A stretch of 64,000 nt of DNA from Neobacillus sp. CF12 (GTDB lineage Bacteria; Bacillota; Bacilli; Bacillales; Cytobacillaceae): assembly GCF_030348765.1 (NCBI RefSeq), contig NZ_JAUCEU010000007.1, positions 3,637,501 through 3,701,500 on the forward strand. Direction: 5' to 3'. Shown piece after piece: positions 1-8,493 of the stretch; positions within the stretch are counted from its first letter, which is position 1, and every line of letters starts with the position of its first letter. The position numbers were made by a program, and so were the translations under genes. The notes below the pieces were generated by a model. The model was not told the DNA's origin and ran no database searches. It was given only the letters and a program-made list of their open reading frames with translations.

Positions 1-735
<735 letters not shown>

Positions 736-817
736 GTTGATATAGCTCATTTGTTACGTTGGCTTAGCTTTTTTAAAAAGCTAAAAAAATTGTTTGTTGA
801 CGTTCTTGTTTGTTTAG

Positions 818-830
818 TTTTCAAAGAACA
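818..830 (-). promoter_or_regulatory. rrn leader boxA antitermination element
   Basis: The minus strand reads TGTTCTTTGAAAA, matching the boxA-like element (TGCTCTTTGAAAA) of Bacillus rrn leaders, which recruits the Nus antitermination complex. It lies between promoter P2 and the 16S gene. An AGCTTTTT/AAAAAGCT inverted repeat at about 766-782 follows in the leader and may belong to pre-16S folding. Confidence 0.7.
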
Positions 831-863
831 AGTTTCAATCATTCGCGTAAAAGCGACTTTATT

Positions 864-892
864 AATATATCATCGCCACACAGTAAAGTCAA
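864..892 (-). promoter_or_regulatory. rrn promoter P2 (proximal)
   Basis: On the minus strand a TTGACT -35 box (887-892) is followed by a 17-bp spacer and a TATATT -10 box (864-869), about 130 bp upstream of the 16S 5' end. Both hexamers match sigma-A well, and the position fits the second of the two promoters usual for Bacillus rrn operons. Confidence 0.85.
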
Positions 893-937
893 TAACTTTT
901 TTAAGTAATTTGTTTTACGTCAGCAGCGACGTTTATT

Positions 938-966
938 AATATACCAACATAACATTTAAAAGTCAA
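938..966 (-). promoter_or_regulatory. rrn promoter P1 (distal)
   Basis: A TTGACT -35 box (961-966), 17-bp spacer and TATATT -10 box (938-943) lie 74 bp upstream of the proximal promoter. The two promoters share the same hexamers and the AATAAA stretch after the -10, giving a near-duplicate tandem pair. Confidence 0.85.
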
Positions 967-1010
967 CGATATTTATTAAACTTATTCATGTTTTTTTAAA
1001 AAGAATATAT

Positions 1011-1241
1011 TTATCCCTTTTTCCTGCTTTTATTATCCCGTCTCATATATTTTAAACACTCATTTGGCGGGGCCACTCTTCTAAATAAAGTAAATAAAAT
1101 CTTATACCGTTCTTCCATTGCTCGTTTTACTATATGGTCAATACGATCATCTTTTAAATCAAATAATATTTCATCCATCTCTCGCTTTATCAGGTATTCC
1201 ATTTCTTTTACTTCTTTTTCATTAATGAGAAGCCCAAACAT
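1011..1241 (-). CDS. small conserved-looking protein of unknown function
   Basis: This encodes a 76-residue protein starting at an ATG that follows AAAGGGTGA by five bases; an upstream in-frame extension of 15 residues lacks such a site. The product is rich in charged residues (EKEVKEMEYLIKREMDEIL, and a lysine/arginine C terminus) and is predicted mainly helical, with no signal peptide or membrane segment. It sits between the rrn promoters and the divergent pdaB. The ribosome site and regular amphipathic composition make it a credible gene. I do not recognise a characterised family and assign no function. Confidence 0.65.
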   Translation of the reverse strand: MFGLLINEKEVKEMEYLIKREMDEILFDLKDDRIDHIVKRAMEERYKILFTLFRRVAPPNECLKYMRRDNKSRKKG

Positions 1242-1380
1242 TGAATCACCCTTTATGTAAGATGTAGTTATTGTAGTCTTTTCCAATTTAGTAAAATTTA
1301 TAATTAAATTTTGTTAATCATATTAATTTAAAATTGAGCATAGGTATGAGACAAGGATAGCAATGGACGAGGTGGTTAAA

Positions 1381-2133
1381 ATGAATTTCTTTTTTGTGTT
1401 GAAAGGTAAATCTGTTAAACAAATTCTTTTAGTCGTAATTGCTGCTTTTTTCACTGCATTGTTTCTATTTATGAGTAATCTGTCATTATCTCCAGTCTTT
1501 TCAACAAAGGATGGACCTAAGGCCGTTTATCGCGGCGAAAAGGACATAGCTCTTACCTTTAATATTGGCTGGGGGGATGAAAAGGCAGAACCCATTTTAG
1601 ATGCATTAAAAAAAGAAAATGTGAAAGCAGCGACCTTCTTTTTAGCTGGTTCTTGGGCAGAGCGGCATCCGGATATTGTCAGCCGGATTGTTAAGGAAGG
1701 ATTTGAAATAGGAATCCTTGGCTATGCATATGAGGATTATACTGAATTAGAAGATGTTAAAATCGGAAATGACATTGCAAAAGCAAAGGAAGCCTTTAGA
1801 AAGTTAAATATTAAAGAAATAAAGCTTCTGCGTGCTCCAACAGGTCATTTTGATGAACGCTCCTTAAAAATAGCCGAACGATATGGGTACACTGTGGTTC
1901 ATTGGAGTGTAGATTCAAAGGATTGGACCAATCCTGGTGTTGATCAAATTGTTGCTAATGTGAAGAAAGCAGATAAAGGAGATATTGTACTCCTCCACGC
2001 TTCCGATTCAGCAAAACAGACAGCAAATGCGTTACCAGGGATTCTACAAGATGTCCGAAGTAAAGGATTAAAACTTGTCACTGTATCAGAGTTAATTGCA
2101 AATGGAGCAGTAGAATCCAAAGAAATTAAATAA
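1381..2133 (+). CDS. pdaB: polysaccharide-deacetylase-like sporulation protein PdaB
   Basis: PdaB (YbaN) is a sporulation protein needed to keep the spore cortex intact. The 250-residue product has an N-terminal membrane anchor (about residues 12-31) and a NodB-type domain (about 55-240). The start chosen is the ATG preceded by GAGGTGG; a start six codons upstream lacks a ribosome site. The usual NodB metal and base residues are not conserved: the TFDDG motif reads TFNIG (Asn61), and the HxxxH motif reads LGYAY (113-117). The R-P motif (LLRAPTG) and a late His206 remain. A degenerate site is, as I recall, a feature of the PdaB subfamily, so the enzymatic role is uncertain. The gene faces kbaA across a shared terminator. 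Confidence 0.92.
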   Translation: MNFFFVLKGKSVKQILLVVIAAFFTALFLFMSNLSLSPVFSTKDGPKAVYRGEKDIALTFNIGWGDEKAEPILDALKKENVKAATFFLAGSWAERHPDIVSRIVKEGFEIGILGYAYEDYTELEDVKIGNDIAKAKEAFRKLNIKEIKLLRAPTGHFDERSLKIAERYGYTVVHWSVDSKDWTNPGVDQIVANVKKADKGDIVLLHASDSAKQTANALPGILQDVRSKGLKLVTVSELIANGAVESKEIK

Positions 2134-2143
2134 GAAATCAAAG

Positions 2144-2179
2144 AAAAAACCGTCCACTTTATTAAATGGACGGTTTTTT
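2144..2179. terminator. bidirectional terminator between pdaB and kbaA
   Basis: The perfect 8-bp stem ACCGTCCA/TGGACGGT (2149-2156 and 2167-2174) is flanked by an A-run on one side and a T-run on the other, so it can terminate both convergent genes. The kbaA stop codon lies inside the hairpin region. Confidence 0.9.
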
Positions 2180-2848
2180 GCTCGCTTTTTTTGAAGCATT
2201 TCCTCTTTTATTGGTTGTTTTATTGCTCTCTATCCGCTGTCTTTCCTGCTGCGATTTCAGATTTAATTTGTGAAGTATTAATAATTGATAAGCATTACAT
2301 GCCAATAAGGGAAACAACATTAAATAAACCCAGCTATGTTCATTAACACGTAAAACAGGGAACCACTCGATAACCGTTACTACAATCATAAAAAAGAGTG
2401 CTGGAATAAAAGCCTCTCGATTCGTTTGTTTGGCTTTAAACCATGCGGTAACTAAAGCAGGAATGAAAAGAAGTACCGCTAGACCGATATAGGGCATGAC
2501 GCTGTCCCTTGAATTTGCAAAGGTCTCATAACGTAAATAAACCAGGTCAAATAATACAAATAGAATTAAAACTACTTGAACTCCATTCCAAAGTGAAACA
2601 GATTTAAAGATACCTAAGCCAAAGCGGTGGACAGTTAGGTAGGCAAAATAGCCCATTTGACTAATAACACTATAAAGAAGGCCCCATAAAATAAACCAAA
2701 AAAGGGCGGATAATATATTGATGATTCGAAAATCGGTGAAATAGTGCACATATTCATTCCAATTGATAATAAAGCCTACAATTGCTGTTGTAATTACGCC
2801 AATTAATAGCGTAGTCATGAACAGCCTAACCCAAATACGACTCGTCAC
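2162..2848 (-). CDS. kbaA: KinB-signalling pathway activation protein KbaA
   Basis: KbaA is an integral membrane protein that activates the KinB branch of the sporulation phosphorelay. The start chosen is a GTG eight bases after TTGGAGG, giving 228 residues beginning TSRIWVRLF, the conserved start of the family. The frame stays open 30 codons further upstream, but that stretch has no good ribosome site and would run close to the gerD promoter. About six hydrophobic segments (near 8-28, 43-63, 90-105, 119-136, 146-163 and 172-192) fill the protein. A basic tail (197-228, rich in Lys, Arg and Ser) extends beyond the roughly 200 residues I expect for B. subtilis KbaA. It is divergent from gerD and convergent with pdaB. 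Confidence 0.88.
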   Translation of the reverse strand: MTSRIWVRLFMTTLLIGVITTAIVGFIINWNEYVHYFTDFRIINILSALFWFILWGLLYSVISQMGYFAYLTVHRFGLGIFKSVSLWNGVQVVLILFVLFDLVYLRYETFANSRDSVMPYIGLAVLLFIPALVTAWFKAKQTNREAFIPALFFMIVVTVIEWFPVLRVNEHSWVYLMLFPLLACNAYQLLILHKLNLKSQQERQRIESNKTTNKRGNASKKASKKPSI

Positions 2849-2934
2849 ACCATTATCCTCCAATAATTTAAAATAAATTCCATACTGATTGTACCAATCC
2901 AAATATAAAAAATCCATCTTTTCAATTTCCTCAC

Positions 2935-2964
2935 GCATAATCTGCCGCTCTTTTCTTCATCCTA
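2935..2964 (+). promoter_or_regulatory. candidate sigma-G promoter of gerD
   Basis: GCATA (2935-2939), an 18-bp spacer and CATCCTA (2958-2964) match the forespore sigma-G consensus GYATR-N18-CATNNTA exactly. GerD is a known sigma-G-dependent forespore lipoprotein, and the element is 37 bp upstream of its ATG. Confidence 0.7.
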
Positions 2965-3001
2965 AAAATTAAGGAGTCTTATGTGAAAGGAGCTTTTTTA
3001 T

Positions 3002-3577
3002 ATGAAAGGAAATAGCCTTATCCCTCTCTTGCTTTTCACCATGCTTTTATCAAGTTGTGCCTCTCCAGAAGCGAGTGGCGGAGAACAAGTAGACTATGAA
3101 GCCACAAAAAAGATGGTTGTGGATATACTTAAAACGGATGATGGTAAGAAGGCAATCCAAGAGGTAATGTCTGACGATAAGATGAAAGAAACACTGGTTA
3201 TGGACCAAAAGGTTGTATCTGATACTATCCAGCAAACACTCACTTCAGAAAACGCCACTGAGTTTTGGAAAAAAACCTTTAGTGATGAAAAGTTTGCCCA
3301 AGGTATAGCAAAAAGCATGAGAACCGAGAATGAAAAACTTTTAAAGGATTTGATGAAAGATCCAGAGTATAGAGGCATGATGATTGAAGTTTTTAAGGAA
3401 CCGGAAATTCAAAAGGAAATGGCAGATGCACTAAAAAGCAAAGAATATCGGGAACATCTACAAACAGTCATCTCAGAAACACTGGAAAGTCCACTTTTCA
3501 AAGTAAAAATGCAAGAATTACTCTTAAAGGCTGCGGAAGCAACGAAGAAGGAAGAAGAAAAAGAAGGCGAGTCTTAA
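3002..3577 (+). CDS. gerD: spore germination lipoprotein GerD
   Basis: GerD is a lipoprotein of the spore inner membrane that gathers nutrient germinant receptors into the germinosome. The 191-residue product has a short signal peptide ending in the lipobox LLSSC, with Cys19 as the lipid attachment site. A helical, highly charged domain follows, with repeated KDPEYRGMM-like helices (about residues 30-165) and a Lys/Glu-rich tail. An AAAGGAG ribosome site precedes the ATG, and a good sigma-G promoter lies upstream. It is convergent with salA. Confidence 0.95.
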   Translation: MKGNSLIPLLLFTMLLSSCASPEASGGEQVDYEATKKMVVDILKTDDGKKAIQEVMSDDKMKETLVMDQKVVSDTIQQTLTSENATEFWKKTFSDEKFAQGIAKSMRTENEKLLKDLMKDPEYRGMMIEVFKEPEIQKEMADALKSKEYREHLQTVISETLESPLFKVKMQELLLKAAEATKKEEEKEGES

Positions 3578-3590
3578 ATACTAATAACTG

Positions 3591-3622
3591 AAAAACCTCT
3601 TCCGATTTTCGGAAGAGGCTTT
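3591..3622. terminator. bidirectional terminator between gerD and salA
   Basis: The perfect 10-bp stem CCTCTTCCGA/TCGGAAGAGG (3596-3605 and 3609-3618) is flanked by an A-run (3591-3595) and a T-rich stretch, so it can serve both converging genes. Confidence 0.9.
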
Positions 3623-3626
3623 CTTT

Positions 3627-4682
3627 TTACTTTTTCAGCAGGCTAGTCATTTTCTCTGCAATTTCTAAATAAATTTTTCCTAATTGATGGTCTTCCTGAT
3701 ATACGGATGGAGCAAAGTCATCATCATTCCAATCAGGCTGATTGAGAGGAAGACGTCCAAGAACTTCTGTATTCAGGTCTTCGGCCAATTTATCACCGCC
3801 GCCTTTACCAAATACATATTCCTTTTCACCAGTAACCTTACTTTCAAAGTAGGCCATATTTTCAATAATCCCTAGAATTTCATGATCTGTTCTCAGTGCC
3901 ATTGCACCTGCACGTGCTGCAACAAATGCTGCAGTGGGATGTGGGGTTGTTACAATGACTTCTTTACAAGCCGGAAGCATCGTATGGACATCCAATGCGA
4001 CGTCACCTGTACCTGGAGGTAAGTCTAATAGTAAATAGTCAACTTCTCCCCATTCCACTTCATTAAAGAAGCTATTTAACATTTTCCCTAACATAGGACC
4101 ACGCCAAATGATAGGAGAATTATCTTCTACAAAGAAGCCCATTGAAATGACTTTAACGCCAAATCGCTCAACAGGCAGGATCTTTTCTCCTCTAACAACA
4201 GGTCTTTTCGTGATTCCCATCATATCAGGAACACTAAAGCCATAAATATCAGCGTCAACTAAACCTACTTTTTTGCCTAGTCGTGCAAGGGCAACTGCAA
4301 GGTTGACGGATACTGTTGATTTACCAACTCCGCCTTTTCCGCTCGCAATAGCGATAAAAGTAGTTTTATTAGAAGCCAGTAAACCTTTGTCTTCCGATTC
4401 ACTTGCAGCCTGACGGTGTTGTGCTAATACACTTTCTGGTAACTCACTAAATCTGATTCCTACTGTTTGTGCCCCAGCTTCTTTTAACAGATTAACTACT
4501 TGTGTTTGAAGCTGTAATTGTTCGGCTGTTCCAGTCTTTGCAATCTGCAATTTCACGCTAACATGGCTTTTTTCTTCTTTAATTTTTATTTCTTCGATAG
4601 CATTTAATTCTGCTAACGTTTTATGTAAAAATGGTTCTTTTAAGCTCCCTAATACTTCTTTAACCTTCACTTCTGTTAACAT
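3627..4682 (-). CDS. salA: Mrp/ApbC-family P-loop ATPase SalA
   Basis: SalA is a Mrp-type P-loop NTPase; in B. subtilis it is a regulator (it represses scoC) and relatives carry Fe-S clusters. The 351-residue product has an N-terminal MIP18-like domain (about 1-85), a deviant Walker A motif GKGGVGKST (115-123), a DADIYGFS switch and the DLPPGTGD signature. The start is the ATG reading MLTEVKV behind AGGTGAGG, which matches the family N terminus. The Mrp CxxC cluster ligands are not seen, as expected of this subfamily. It is monocistronic between gerD and cwlD. Confidence 0.93.
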   Translation of the reverse strand: MLTEVKVKEVLGSLKEPFLHKTLAELNAIEEIKIKEEKSHVSVKLQIAKTGTAEQLQLQTQVVNLLKEAGAQTVGIRFSELPESVLAQHRQAASESEDKGLLASNKTTFIAIASGKGGVGKSTVSVNLAVALARLGKKVGLVDADIYGFSVPDMMGITKRPVVRGEKILPVERFGVKVISMGFFVEDNSPIIWRGPMLGKMLNSFFNEVEWGEVDYLLLDLPPGTGDVALDVHTMLPACKEVIVTTPHPTAAFVAARAGAMALRTDHEILGIIENMAYFESKVTGEKEYVFGKGGGDKLAEDLNTEVLGRLPLNQPDWNDDDFAPSVYQEDHQLGKIYLEIAEKMTSLLKK

Positions 4683-4779
4683 GTAAACAAACACCTCACC
4701 TAATGAATTCGTTTCCAGTTTTCAGTATACCATAACTTTTTATAGAAACAGTTAAATGAATCACTGACCCTATCATTCC

Positions 4780-4807
4780 AAAAAAAAGAAGGTGTAAAAC
4801 CACCTTT
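4780..4807 (-). terminator. terminator after cwlD
   Basis: The minus strand has a short AAGGTG/CACCTT stem (4801-4806 and 4789-4794) followed by eight T residues, directly after the cwlD stop. Confidence 0.75.
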
Positions 4808-4808
4808 T

Positions 4809-5534
4809 TTAATCTTCTATCTTCAGTTCCTTCTCTTTCGTGAAATAACGGACAACACCTTGATAGATTGATGCCGCTATCTTTTCCTGATATGCCTCCT
4901 TTTTTAACTGTTCTCTTTCGTGTGGGTTAGATAGAAAGCCTACTTCTACAAGTACTCCTGGCTTTTTTGCATTTTTTAAAATATAAACAGAATTAATTGG
5001 CTTCGCTTTTCGCGTTGTATTTTCCAAATTTACAATTAGTTCATCCTGAATGAATTTTGCCGCTTTAGCATTTTCTTTAAAATGAGGCGCATAAAAAGTT
5101 TGGGCCCCGCTCCATCTTGAAGATGGAATCGCATTTAAATGAATGCTGACAAATAAATCATTATCTGAGTTGTTTATCATTTTCAACCGTTTTTTCAAGT
5201 CCTCGACTTTCCTTCTGCTATATCCTTTGGTACCTTCATCTGCTAAATCCCTATCTGTTTCTCTGGTCATGACAACCAAGGCTCCCTGCTCCTGCAAATA
5301 ATCTCTGACTTTTAATGAAATATCTAAGGCAATGTCTTTCTCTAATGCTTTGGAATTTCCAGCTCCCCCATCTGGGCCGCCATGGCCGGGGTCAAGCAAT
5401 ATAATTTTGCCTGATAAGGGAAGATTCCATGAATCTCCCCATGTATCTTCTTTGACAAAATCATATTGCAAAATCAGAAATAGAAGAAGTAAACCAACAG
5501 AAAAACCAATGACCTTTAATTTTTTCTTTGACAC
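4809..5534 (-). CDS. cwlD: germination-specific N-acetylmuramoyl-L-alanine amidase CwlD
   Basis: CwlD removes stem peptides from cortex peptidoglycan so that muramic-delta-lactam can form. From a GTG preceded by GGGAAGGA it is 241 residues; an ATG three codons earlier abuts the ribosome site and is less likely. One N-terminal membrane segment (about 8-24) is followed by an Amidase_3 domain. The zinc ligands His51 (DPGHGG), Glu65 (LEKD) and His132 (SIHLNA), and the catalytic Glu197 (VEVGF), are all visible. It lies in the order ybaK-cwlD-salA seen in Bacillus genomes. Confidence 0.94.
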   Translation of the reverse strand: MSKKKLKVIGFSVGLLLLFLILQYDFVKEDTWGDSWNLPLSGKIILLDPGHGGPDGGAGNSKALEKDIALDISLKVRDYLQEQGALVVMTRETDRDLADEGTKGYSRRKVEDLKKRLKMINNSDNDLFVSIHLNAIPSSRWSGAQTFYAPHFKENAKAAKFIQDELIVNLENTTRKAKPINSVYILKNAKKPGVLVEVGFLSNPHEREQLKKEAYQEKIAASIYQGVVRYFTKEKELKIED

Positions 5535-5620
5535 CCAAATCATTCCTTCCCGCTCGTCCCTATTCACTTAACTATATGGGACAAGGGACCTGTTTAGAAC
5601 TTGGAAGAAATGAGAAAGTG

Positions 5621-5652
5621 AAGCACCAGGAATATTAATAGTCCTGGTGCTT
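5621..5652 (-). terminator. perfect hairpin after ybaK
   Basis: An 11-bp perfect inverted repeat AAGCACCAGGA/TCCTGGTGCTT (5621-5631 and 5642-5652) sits just downstream of the ybaK stop. The T-run on the minus strand is weak, so it may stabilise the 3' end rather than terminate efficiently. Confidence 0.6.
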
Positions 5653-5667
5653 GATCTAATCAATATA

Positions 5668-6111
5668 TTAATGTAATCGAAGCTTGCGGCGTCTTTGGGC
5701 CTTTTCATATCCCTCTTTCCACCATACATCTATATAGCCCTCACAGGAGTAATAGAGCGTTTCACTCATTGTCCCCTCTTCACCATTCCCCCAATAAAGG
5801 AGGAAATTGTATAGGGTATCAATTAAATGTTTTTCTTCTCTATGACAACGTTTACGTACCTCATCTATATTTTCACCATAATAACCAAATTTACTGAATT
5901 TAGCTCCTAATAAGTAGGCTTCCAATGCTACGTCATAACAAGCCTCTTCAATTCCTGTATTCATCACAAAACTTTGCGCAATTCTTGTTGAGCCAAAATA
6001 CTGCTGCACTCGTTCTTTTAGCGTTTTTACGGATAAGTCCTTTAGTACGGACCGCTCGTATTTTAATTGTTTATCGCGACGCTTTTCTTTAAAGGTTGTA
6101 ATTACAGTCAC
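5668..6111 (-). CDS. ybaK: YbaK family protein (DUF2521)
   Basis: This 147-residue protein matches B. subtilis YbaK in length and position, next to cwlD. It starts at a GTG eight bases after GAGGTG. The sequence is soluble and basic at both ends (KEKRRDKQLKYER at the start, AQRRRKLRLH at the end), with an aromatic-rich central part (GYYGENIDE, NFLLYWGNGE). No signal peptide or catalytic motif is visible. The function of the family is unknown to me. Confidence 0.85.
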   Translation of the reverse strand: MTVITTFKEKRRDKQLKYERSVLKDLSVKTLKERVQQYFGSTRIAQSFVMNTGIEEACYDVALEAYLLGAKFSKFGYYGENIDEVRKRCHREEKHLIDTLYNFLLYWGNGEEGTMSETLYYSCEGYIDVWWKEGYEKAQRRRKLRLH

Positions 6112-6263
6112 TCGCTTTTCACCTCTTAGGACTATTCTTCATCCCTAGGTCATAAGAAATGCAACCTACAAAGCGTTTTGTATTGCCAATTTTTATCCTA
6201 ATAGGTAAAACAAAACTTTACTGATGCTTTCCAATAGGATTCAATCCCCACAATTGCTTTCTC

Positions 6264-7106
6264 TTATGGGAAAACTTCATTTGGAATAAATACTTCGGGC
6301 ATACCAGCAGCATAAGGTGATATTTCTGATTCCAAAAACTTTATAGAAATTCCATTGGCTGTAAAATAAAACGGACGATTATTATCGATTGTCACATTCT
6401 GAAGATCTTCACTAAATATCTCTTCTCGTTTCGATAACTCGGTGATCACATATTGTTTAATGGCATGTAGGTTTGCTTCATTTTTGGCGACATCGCCTAA
6501 AAGGATGAGATCTCCTGTTGATACATTAAAGTTATAGGATGTCACATTTGTCGAACCATGGGCACCTCCTGCATAGGTATGGTCGAATATTAATACGCTT
6601 AGCAGATTATTTTCATTATACTTAACCTCATAGGATACCAGGTATTCATAGGAATATATATACTCCATTTCCTCAGGGACTGGATGGCCGTTTTGTTCTT
6701 CATATCTCTGTCGCTGTTTTTTCTCCTCTTCCTCAAGAAGTAAAAGGTGTTGATACGAACTGTCTATATGTTTTTCTAATGTCTCATTTATTTTTTCCTC
6801 TATAGATTTACAAGACAATGGCATATTACTTGTTTTAGGATAATCAAGCGTTTCTTGATATTTCGCTTTTATAATTTCAATTGACTGGGATTGTTTTTCA
6901 CAACCTCCATTATTCCCACTTTGATTAATGGGAAAATCTACAATGTTTTCATCAGGAATTGTTGGAGGTGTTTCATTAATTATCGTGGTAACACCACCAC
7001 CATTATTTTCTGAACTACCAAAAAAGAAGATTGTTACAACATAAAAAATTAAAGAAAAAAATAAAATAACTAAAAAAATGAACAGACTTAAAATCTTCTT
7101 ATTCAT
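6264..7106 (-). CDS. membrane-anchored extracytoplasmic protein with DUF3298-like domain
   Basis: The 280-residue product has one N-terminal membrane anchor (about 5-29), a low-complexity linker (about 30-70) containing one Cys, and an extracytoplasmic domain. The domain carries the YAGGAHGS and YNFNVSTGDLILLGDV motifs typical of the DUF3298 fold found in RsiV and PdaC-type proteins. GGGGGTGG precedes the ATG. RsiV-like proteins bind lysozyme and hold an ECF sigma factor, but there is no sigma-factor gene next to it and the N-terminal segment has no anti-sigma domain. It is best read as a stand-alone envelope protein of unknown role in an accessory patch. Confidence 0.72.
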   Translation of the reverse strand: MNKKILSLFIFLVILFFSLIFYVVTIFFFGSSENNGGGVTTIINETPPTIPDENIVDFPINQSGNNGGCEKQSQSIEIIKAKYQETLDYPKTSNMPLSCKSIEEKINETLEKHIDSSYQHLLLLEEEEKKQRQRYEEQNGHPVPEEMEYIYSYEYLVSYEVKYNENNLLSVLIFDHTYAGGAHGSTNVTSYNFNVSTGDLILLGDVAKNEANLHAIKQYVITELSKREEIFSEDLQNVTIDNNRPFYFTANGISIKFLESEISPYAAGMPEVFIPNEVFP

Positions 7107-7300
7107 TTACATCCACCCCCAGTACTCCAATTCATGATTATTTCATGCACCGACCGTACTATATATATGCTTGATATTCTCATACCGGAAGCAAATGAAT
7201 AAGATTTTTACAAAAAAAGATCACAGCCAAAATGGTTGGAACCTTAGAAATAAACATAACCATTAGGAACTAATGAACACCGCTAGGGCCTTTAGGAACT

Positions 7301-8008
7301 TTATTTACGGAATATGGAGAAAATCCAATCCCATCTATCTTTAGGTTTTAGAATCGATTTTTCTAAACGTTTATTGAATTCATTTTGAGAAAGCCACTCT
7401 TTTTTCATTTCTTCTTTGAGATTTTCTAATTCTATTTGTAAATATTCACTCTTTTCTTTTTCCTGTTCCAGCAATGTTTCGTAATGGATCTTTTCCTGTT
7501 CAGATAATTTTTCAATCCTAGCTTGCGTTTTTTGTGCTGAATTTGAAATGTTAGAACTTAAATCATGATGATCTTGCTTAAGCCTCGAAACGGTAGTTTT
7601 AAGTTCTGTAATATCGTTTATTACTTGAACATTCATTTCACGCGTGGCTACGAGTTCACTGGCTAAATATGCTAATATCTCTTTTATGTGCTTGGGATCT
7701 TGAGGTAAATTGTCATATGTATCGGCTACCGCAATCTCTGTTTCATTTAATCCTTTTAATTTTTCTTTTTGTTGATATGCAAGATCTTTAGCTGTATCGT
7801 CTAGGGGCTTGTCCGTATCGCGTAACGCTATAAGGGCTTCCATGTCGGATTGAACAAAGATACGCCGGTCTCCCTCTTTTAAAAACTCATAGCCATTTCG
7901 CTCTAAGATTTGTCCATACTTTCGAACAGTAGGTGTTGCAATCCCAGCCACCTCTGCCACCTCCTTAGAAGTGAAAGAGCGTTCAAACGGTTGAATATCA
8001 TTTCGCAT
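7301..8008 (-). CDS. MerR-like HTH / coiled-coil DNA-binding protein (DUF3967-type)
   Basis: The 235-residue protein begins with a MerR-like helix-turn-helix (about 10-60: FTSKEVAEVAGIATPTVRKYG, then a wing with GDRRIF). A linker and a long coiled coil (about 115-215, dense in Glu, Lys and Leu) follow, and a short aromatic C terminus (DRWDWIFSIF) ends it. This layout resembles DUF3967 proteins of Bacillus chromosomes and plasmids and, in organisation only, the chromosome-anchoring protein RacA. AGGTGG precedes the ATG. Three 15-bp palindromes lie upstream and are candidate binding sites. The target and role are inferred. Confidence 0.75.
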   Translation of the reverse strand: MRNDIQPFERSFTSKEVAEVAGIATPTVRKYGQILERNGYEFLKEGDRRIFVQSDMEALIALRDTDKPLDDTAKDLAYQQKEKLKGLNETEIAVADTYDNLPQDPKHIKEILAYLASELVATREMNVQVINDITELKTTVSRLKQDHHDLSSNISNSAQKTQARIEKLSEQEKIHYETLLEQEKEKSEYLQIELENLKEEMKKEWLSQNEFNKRLEKSILKPKDRWDWIFSIFRK

Positions 8009-8032
8009 ATCTGACCACCTTTTTTTATTCTA

Positions 8033-8061
8033 AATATGAAGGGTTATAGTTGAGTTTTCAA
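8033..8061 (-). promoter_or_regulatory. candidate promoter of the MerR-like gene
   Basis: TTGAAA (8056-8061), a 17-bp spacer and CATATT (8033-8038) form a moderate sigma-A promoter 25 bp upstream of the ATG. The nearest palindrome (8068-8082) ends seven bases upstream of the -35 box. Confidence 0.45.
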
Positions 8062-8067
8062 GAGCCA

Positions 8068-8082
8068 TATCACCTAGCGATA
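8068..8082. promoter_or_regulatory. palindromic operator-like site A
   Basis: TATCACCTAGCGATA is a 15-bp imperfect palindrome of form TATCRC-N3-GCGATA, just upstream of the candidate promoter of the MerR-like gene. Two related sites follow at 8143 and 8187. Confidence 0.6.
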
Positions 8083-8142
8083 CAAATAAAAAAGAGACGA
8101 TTTCCCCCTTTACTTGTCAAGCCTTATCCTGAAAGTTGGGCG

Positions 8143-8157
8143 TATCGGGTAGTGATA
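8143..8157. promoter_or_regulatory. palindromic operator-like site B
   Basis: TATCGGGTAGTGATA (complement TATCACTACCCGATA) has the same 15-bp length and TATC/GATA arms as site A. The centre-to-centre distance from site A is 75 bp. Confidence 0.6.
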
Positions 8158-8186
8158 TACTCTAACGAGATTTAATTCACATGGCA

Positions 8187-8201
8187 TATCGCCCATCGAT
8201 A
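8187..8201. promoter_or_regulatory. palindromic operator-like site C
   Basis: TATCGCCCATCGATA is the third member of the 15-bp family, 44 bp centre to centre from site B. The rest of the 8009-8493 gap is A+T-rich, with no gene seen. Confidence 0.6.
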
Positions 8202-8493
8202 CGATTTTTTTGAACGTCCGAATTTACGTATTATCATTCAATAAAAATAATGTGCCTTTTTTGTCATGTAAAGATGGAAATTTGATAAAACATCCTTCCA
8301 ATCATTTGCTGCTATCTTTGGAACCCAAAATAGACTTGAGGCAAAATTTTCTTACTATTTATCAATAATTTTAGATACTTGTCCATTCAATTTTTATTTA
8401 CCATCATATTTTATTATAAGTATGTGATAGATTTTCTTAATCCTATGATTATTATTTTGACTTTACTAGAAAACCAAAAGGGGAGTGTAAGGA

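Noticed and set aside
751..939. 62-residue open frame on the plus strand
   Set aside because: It lies in the rrn leader and promoter region, opposite boxA and the two promoters, with no ribosome site.
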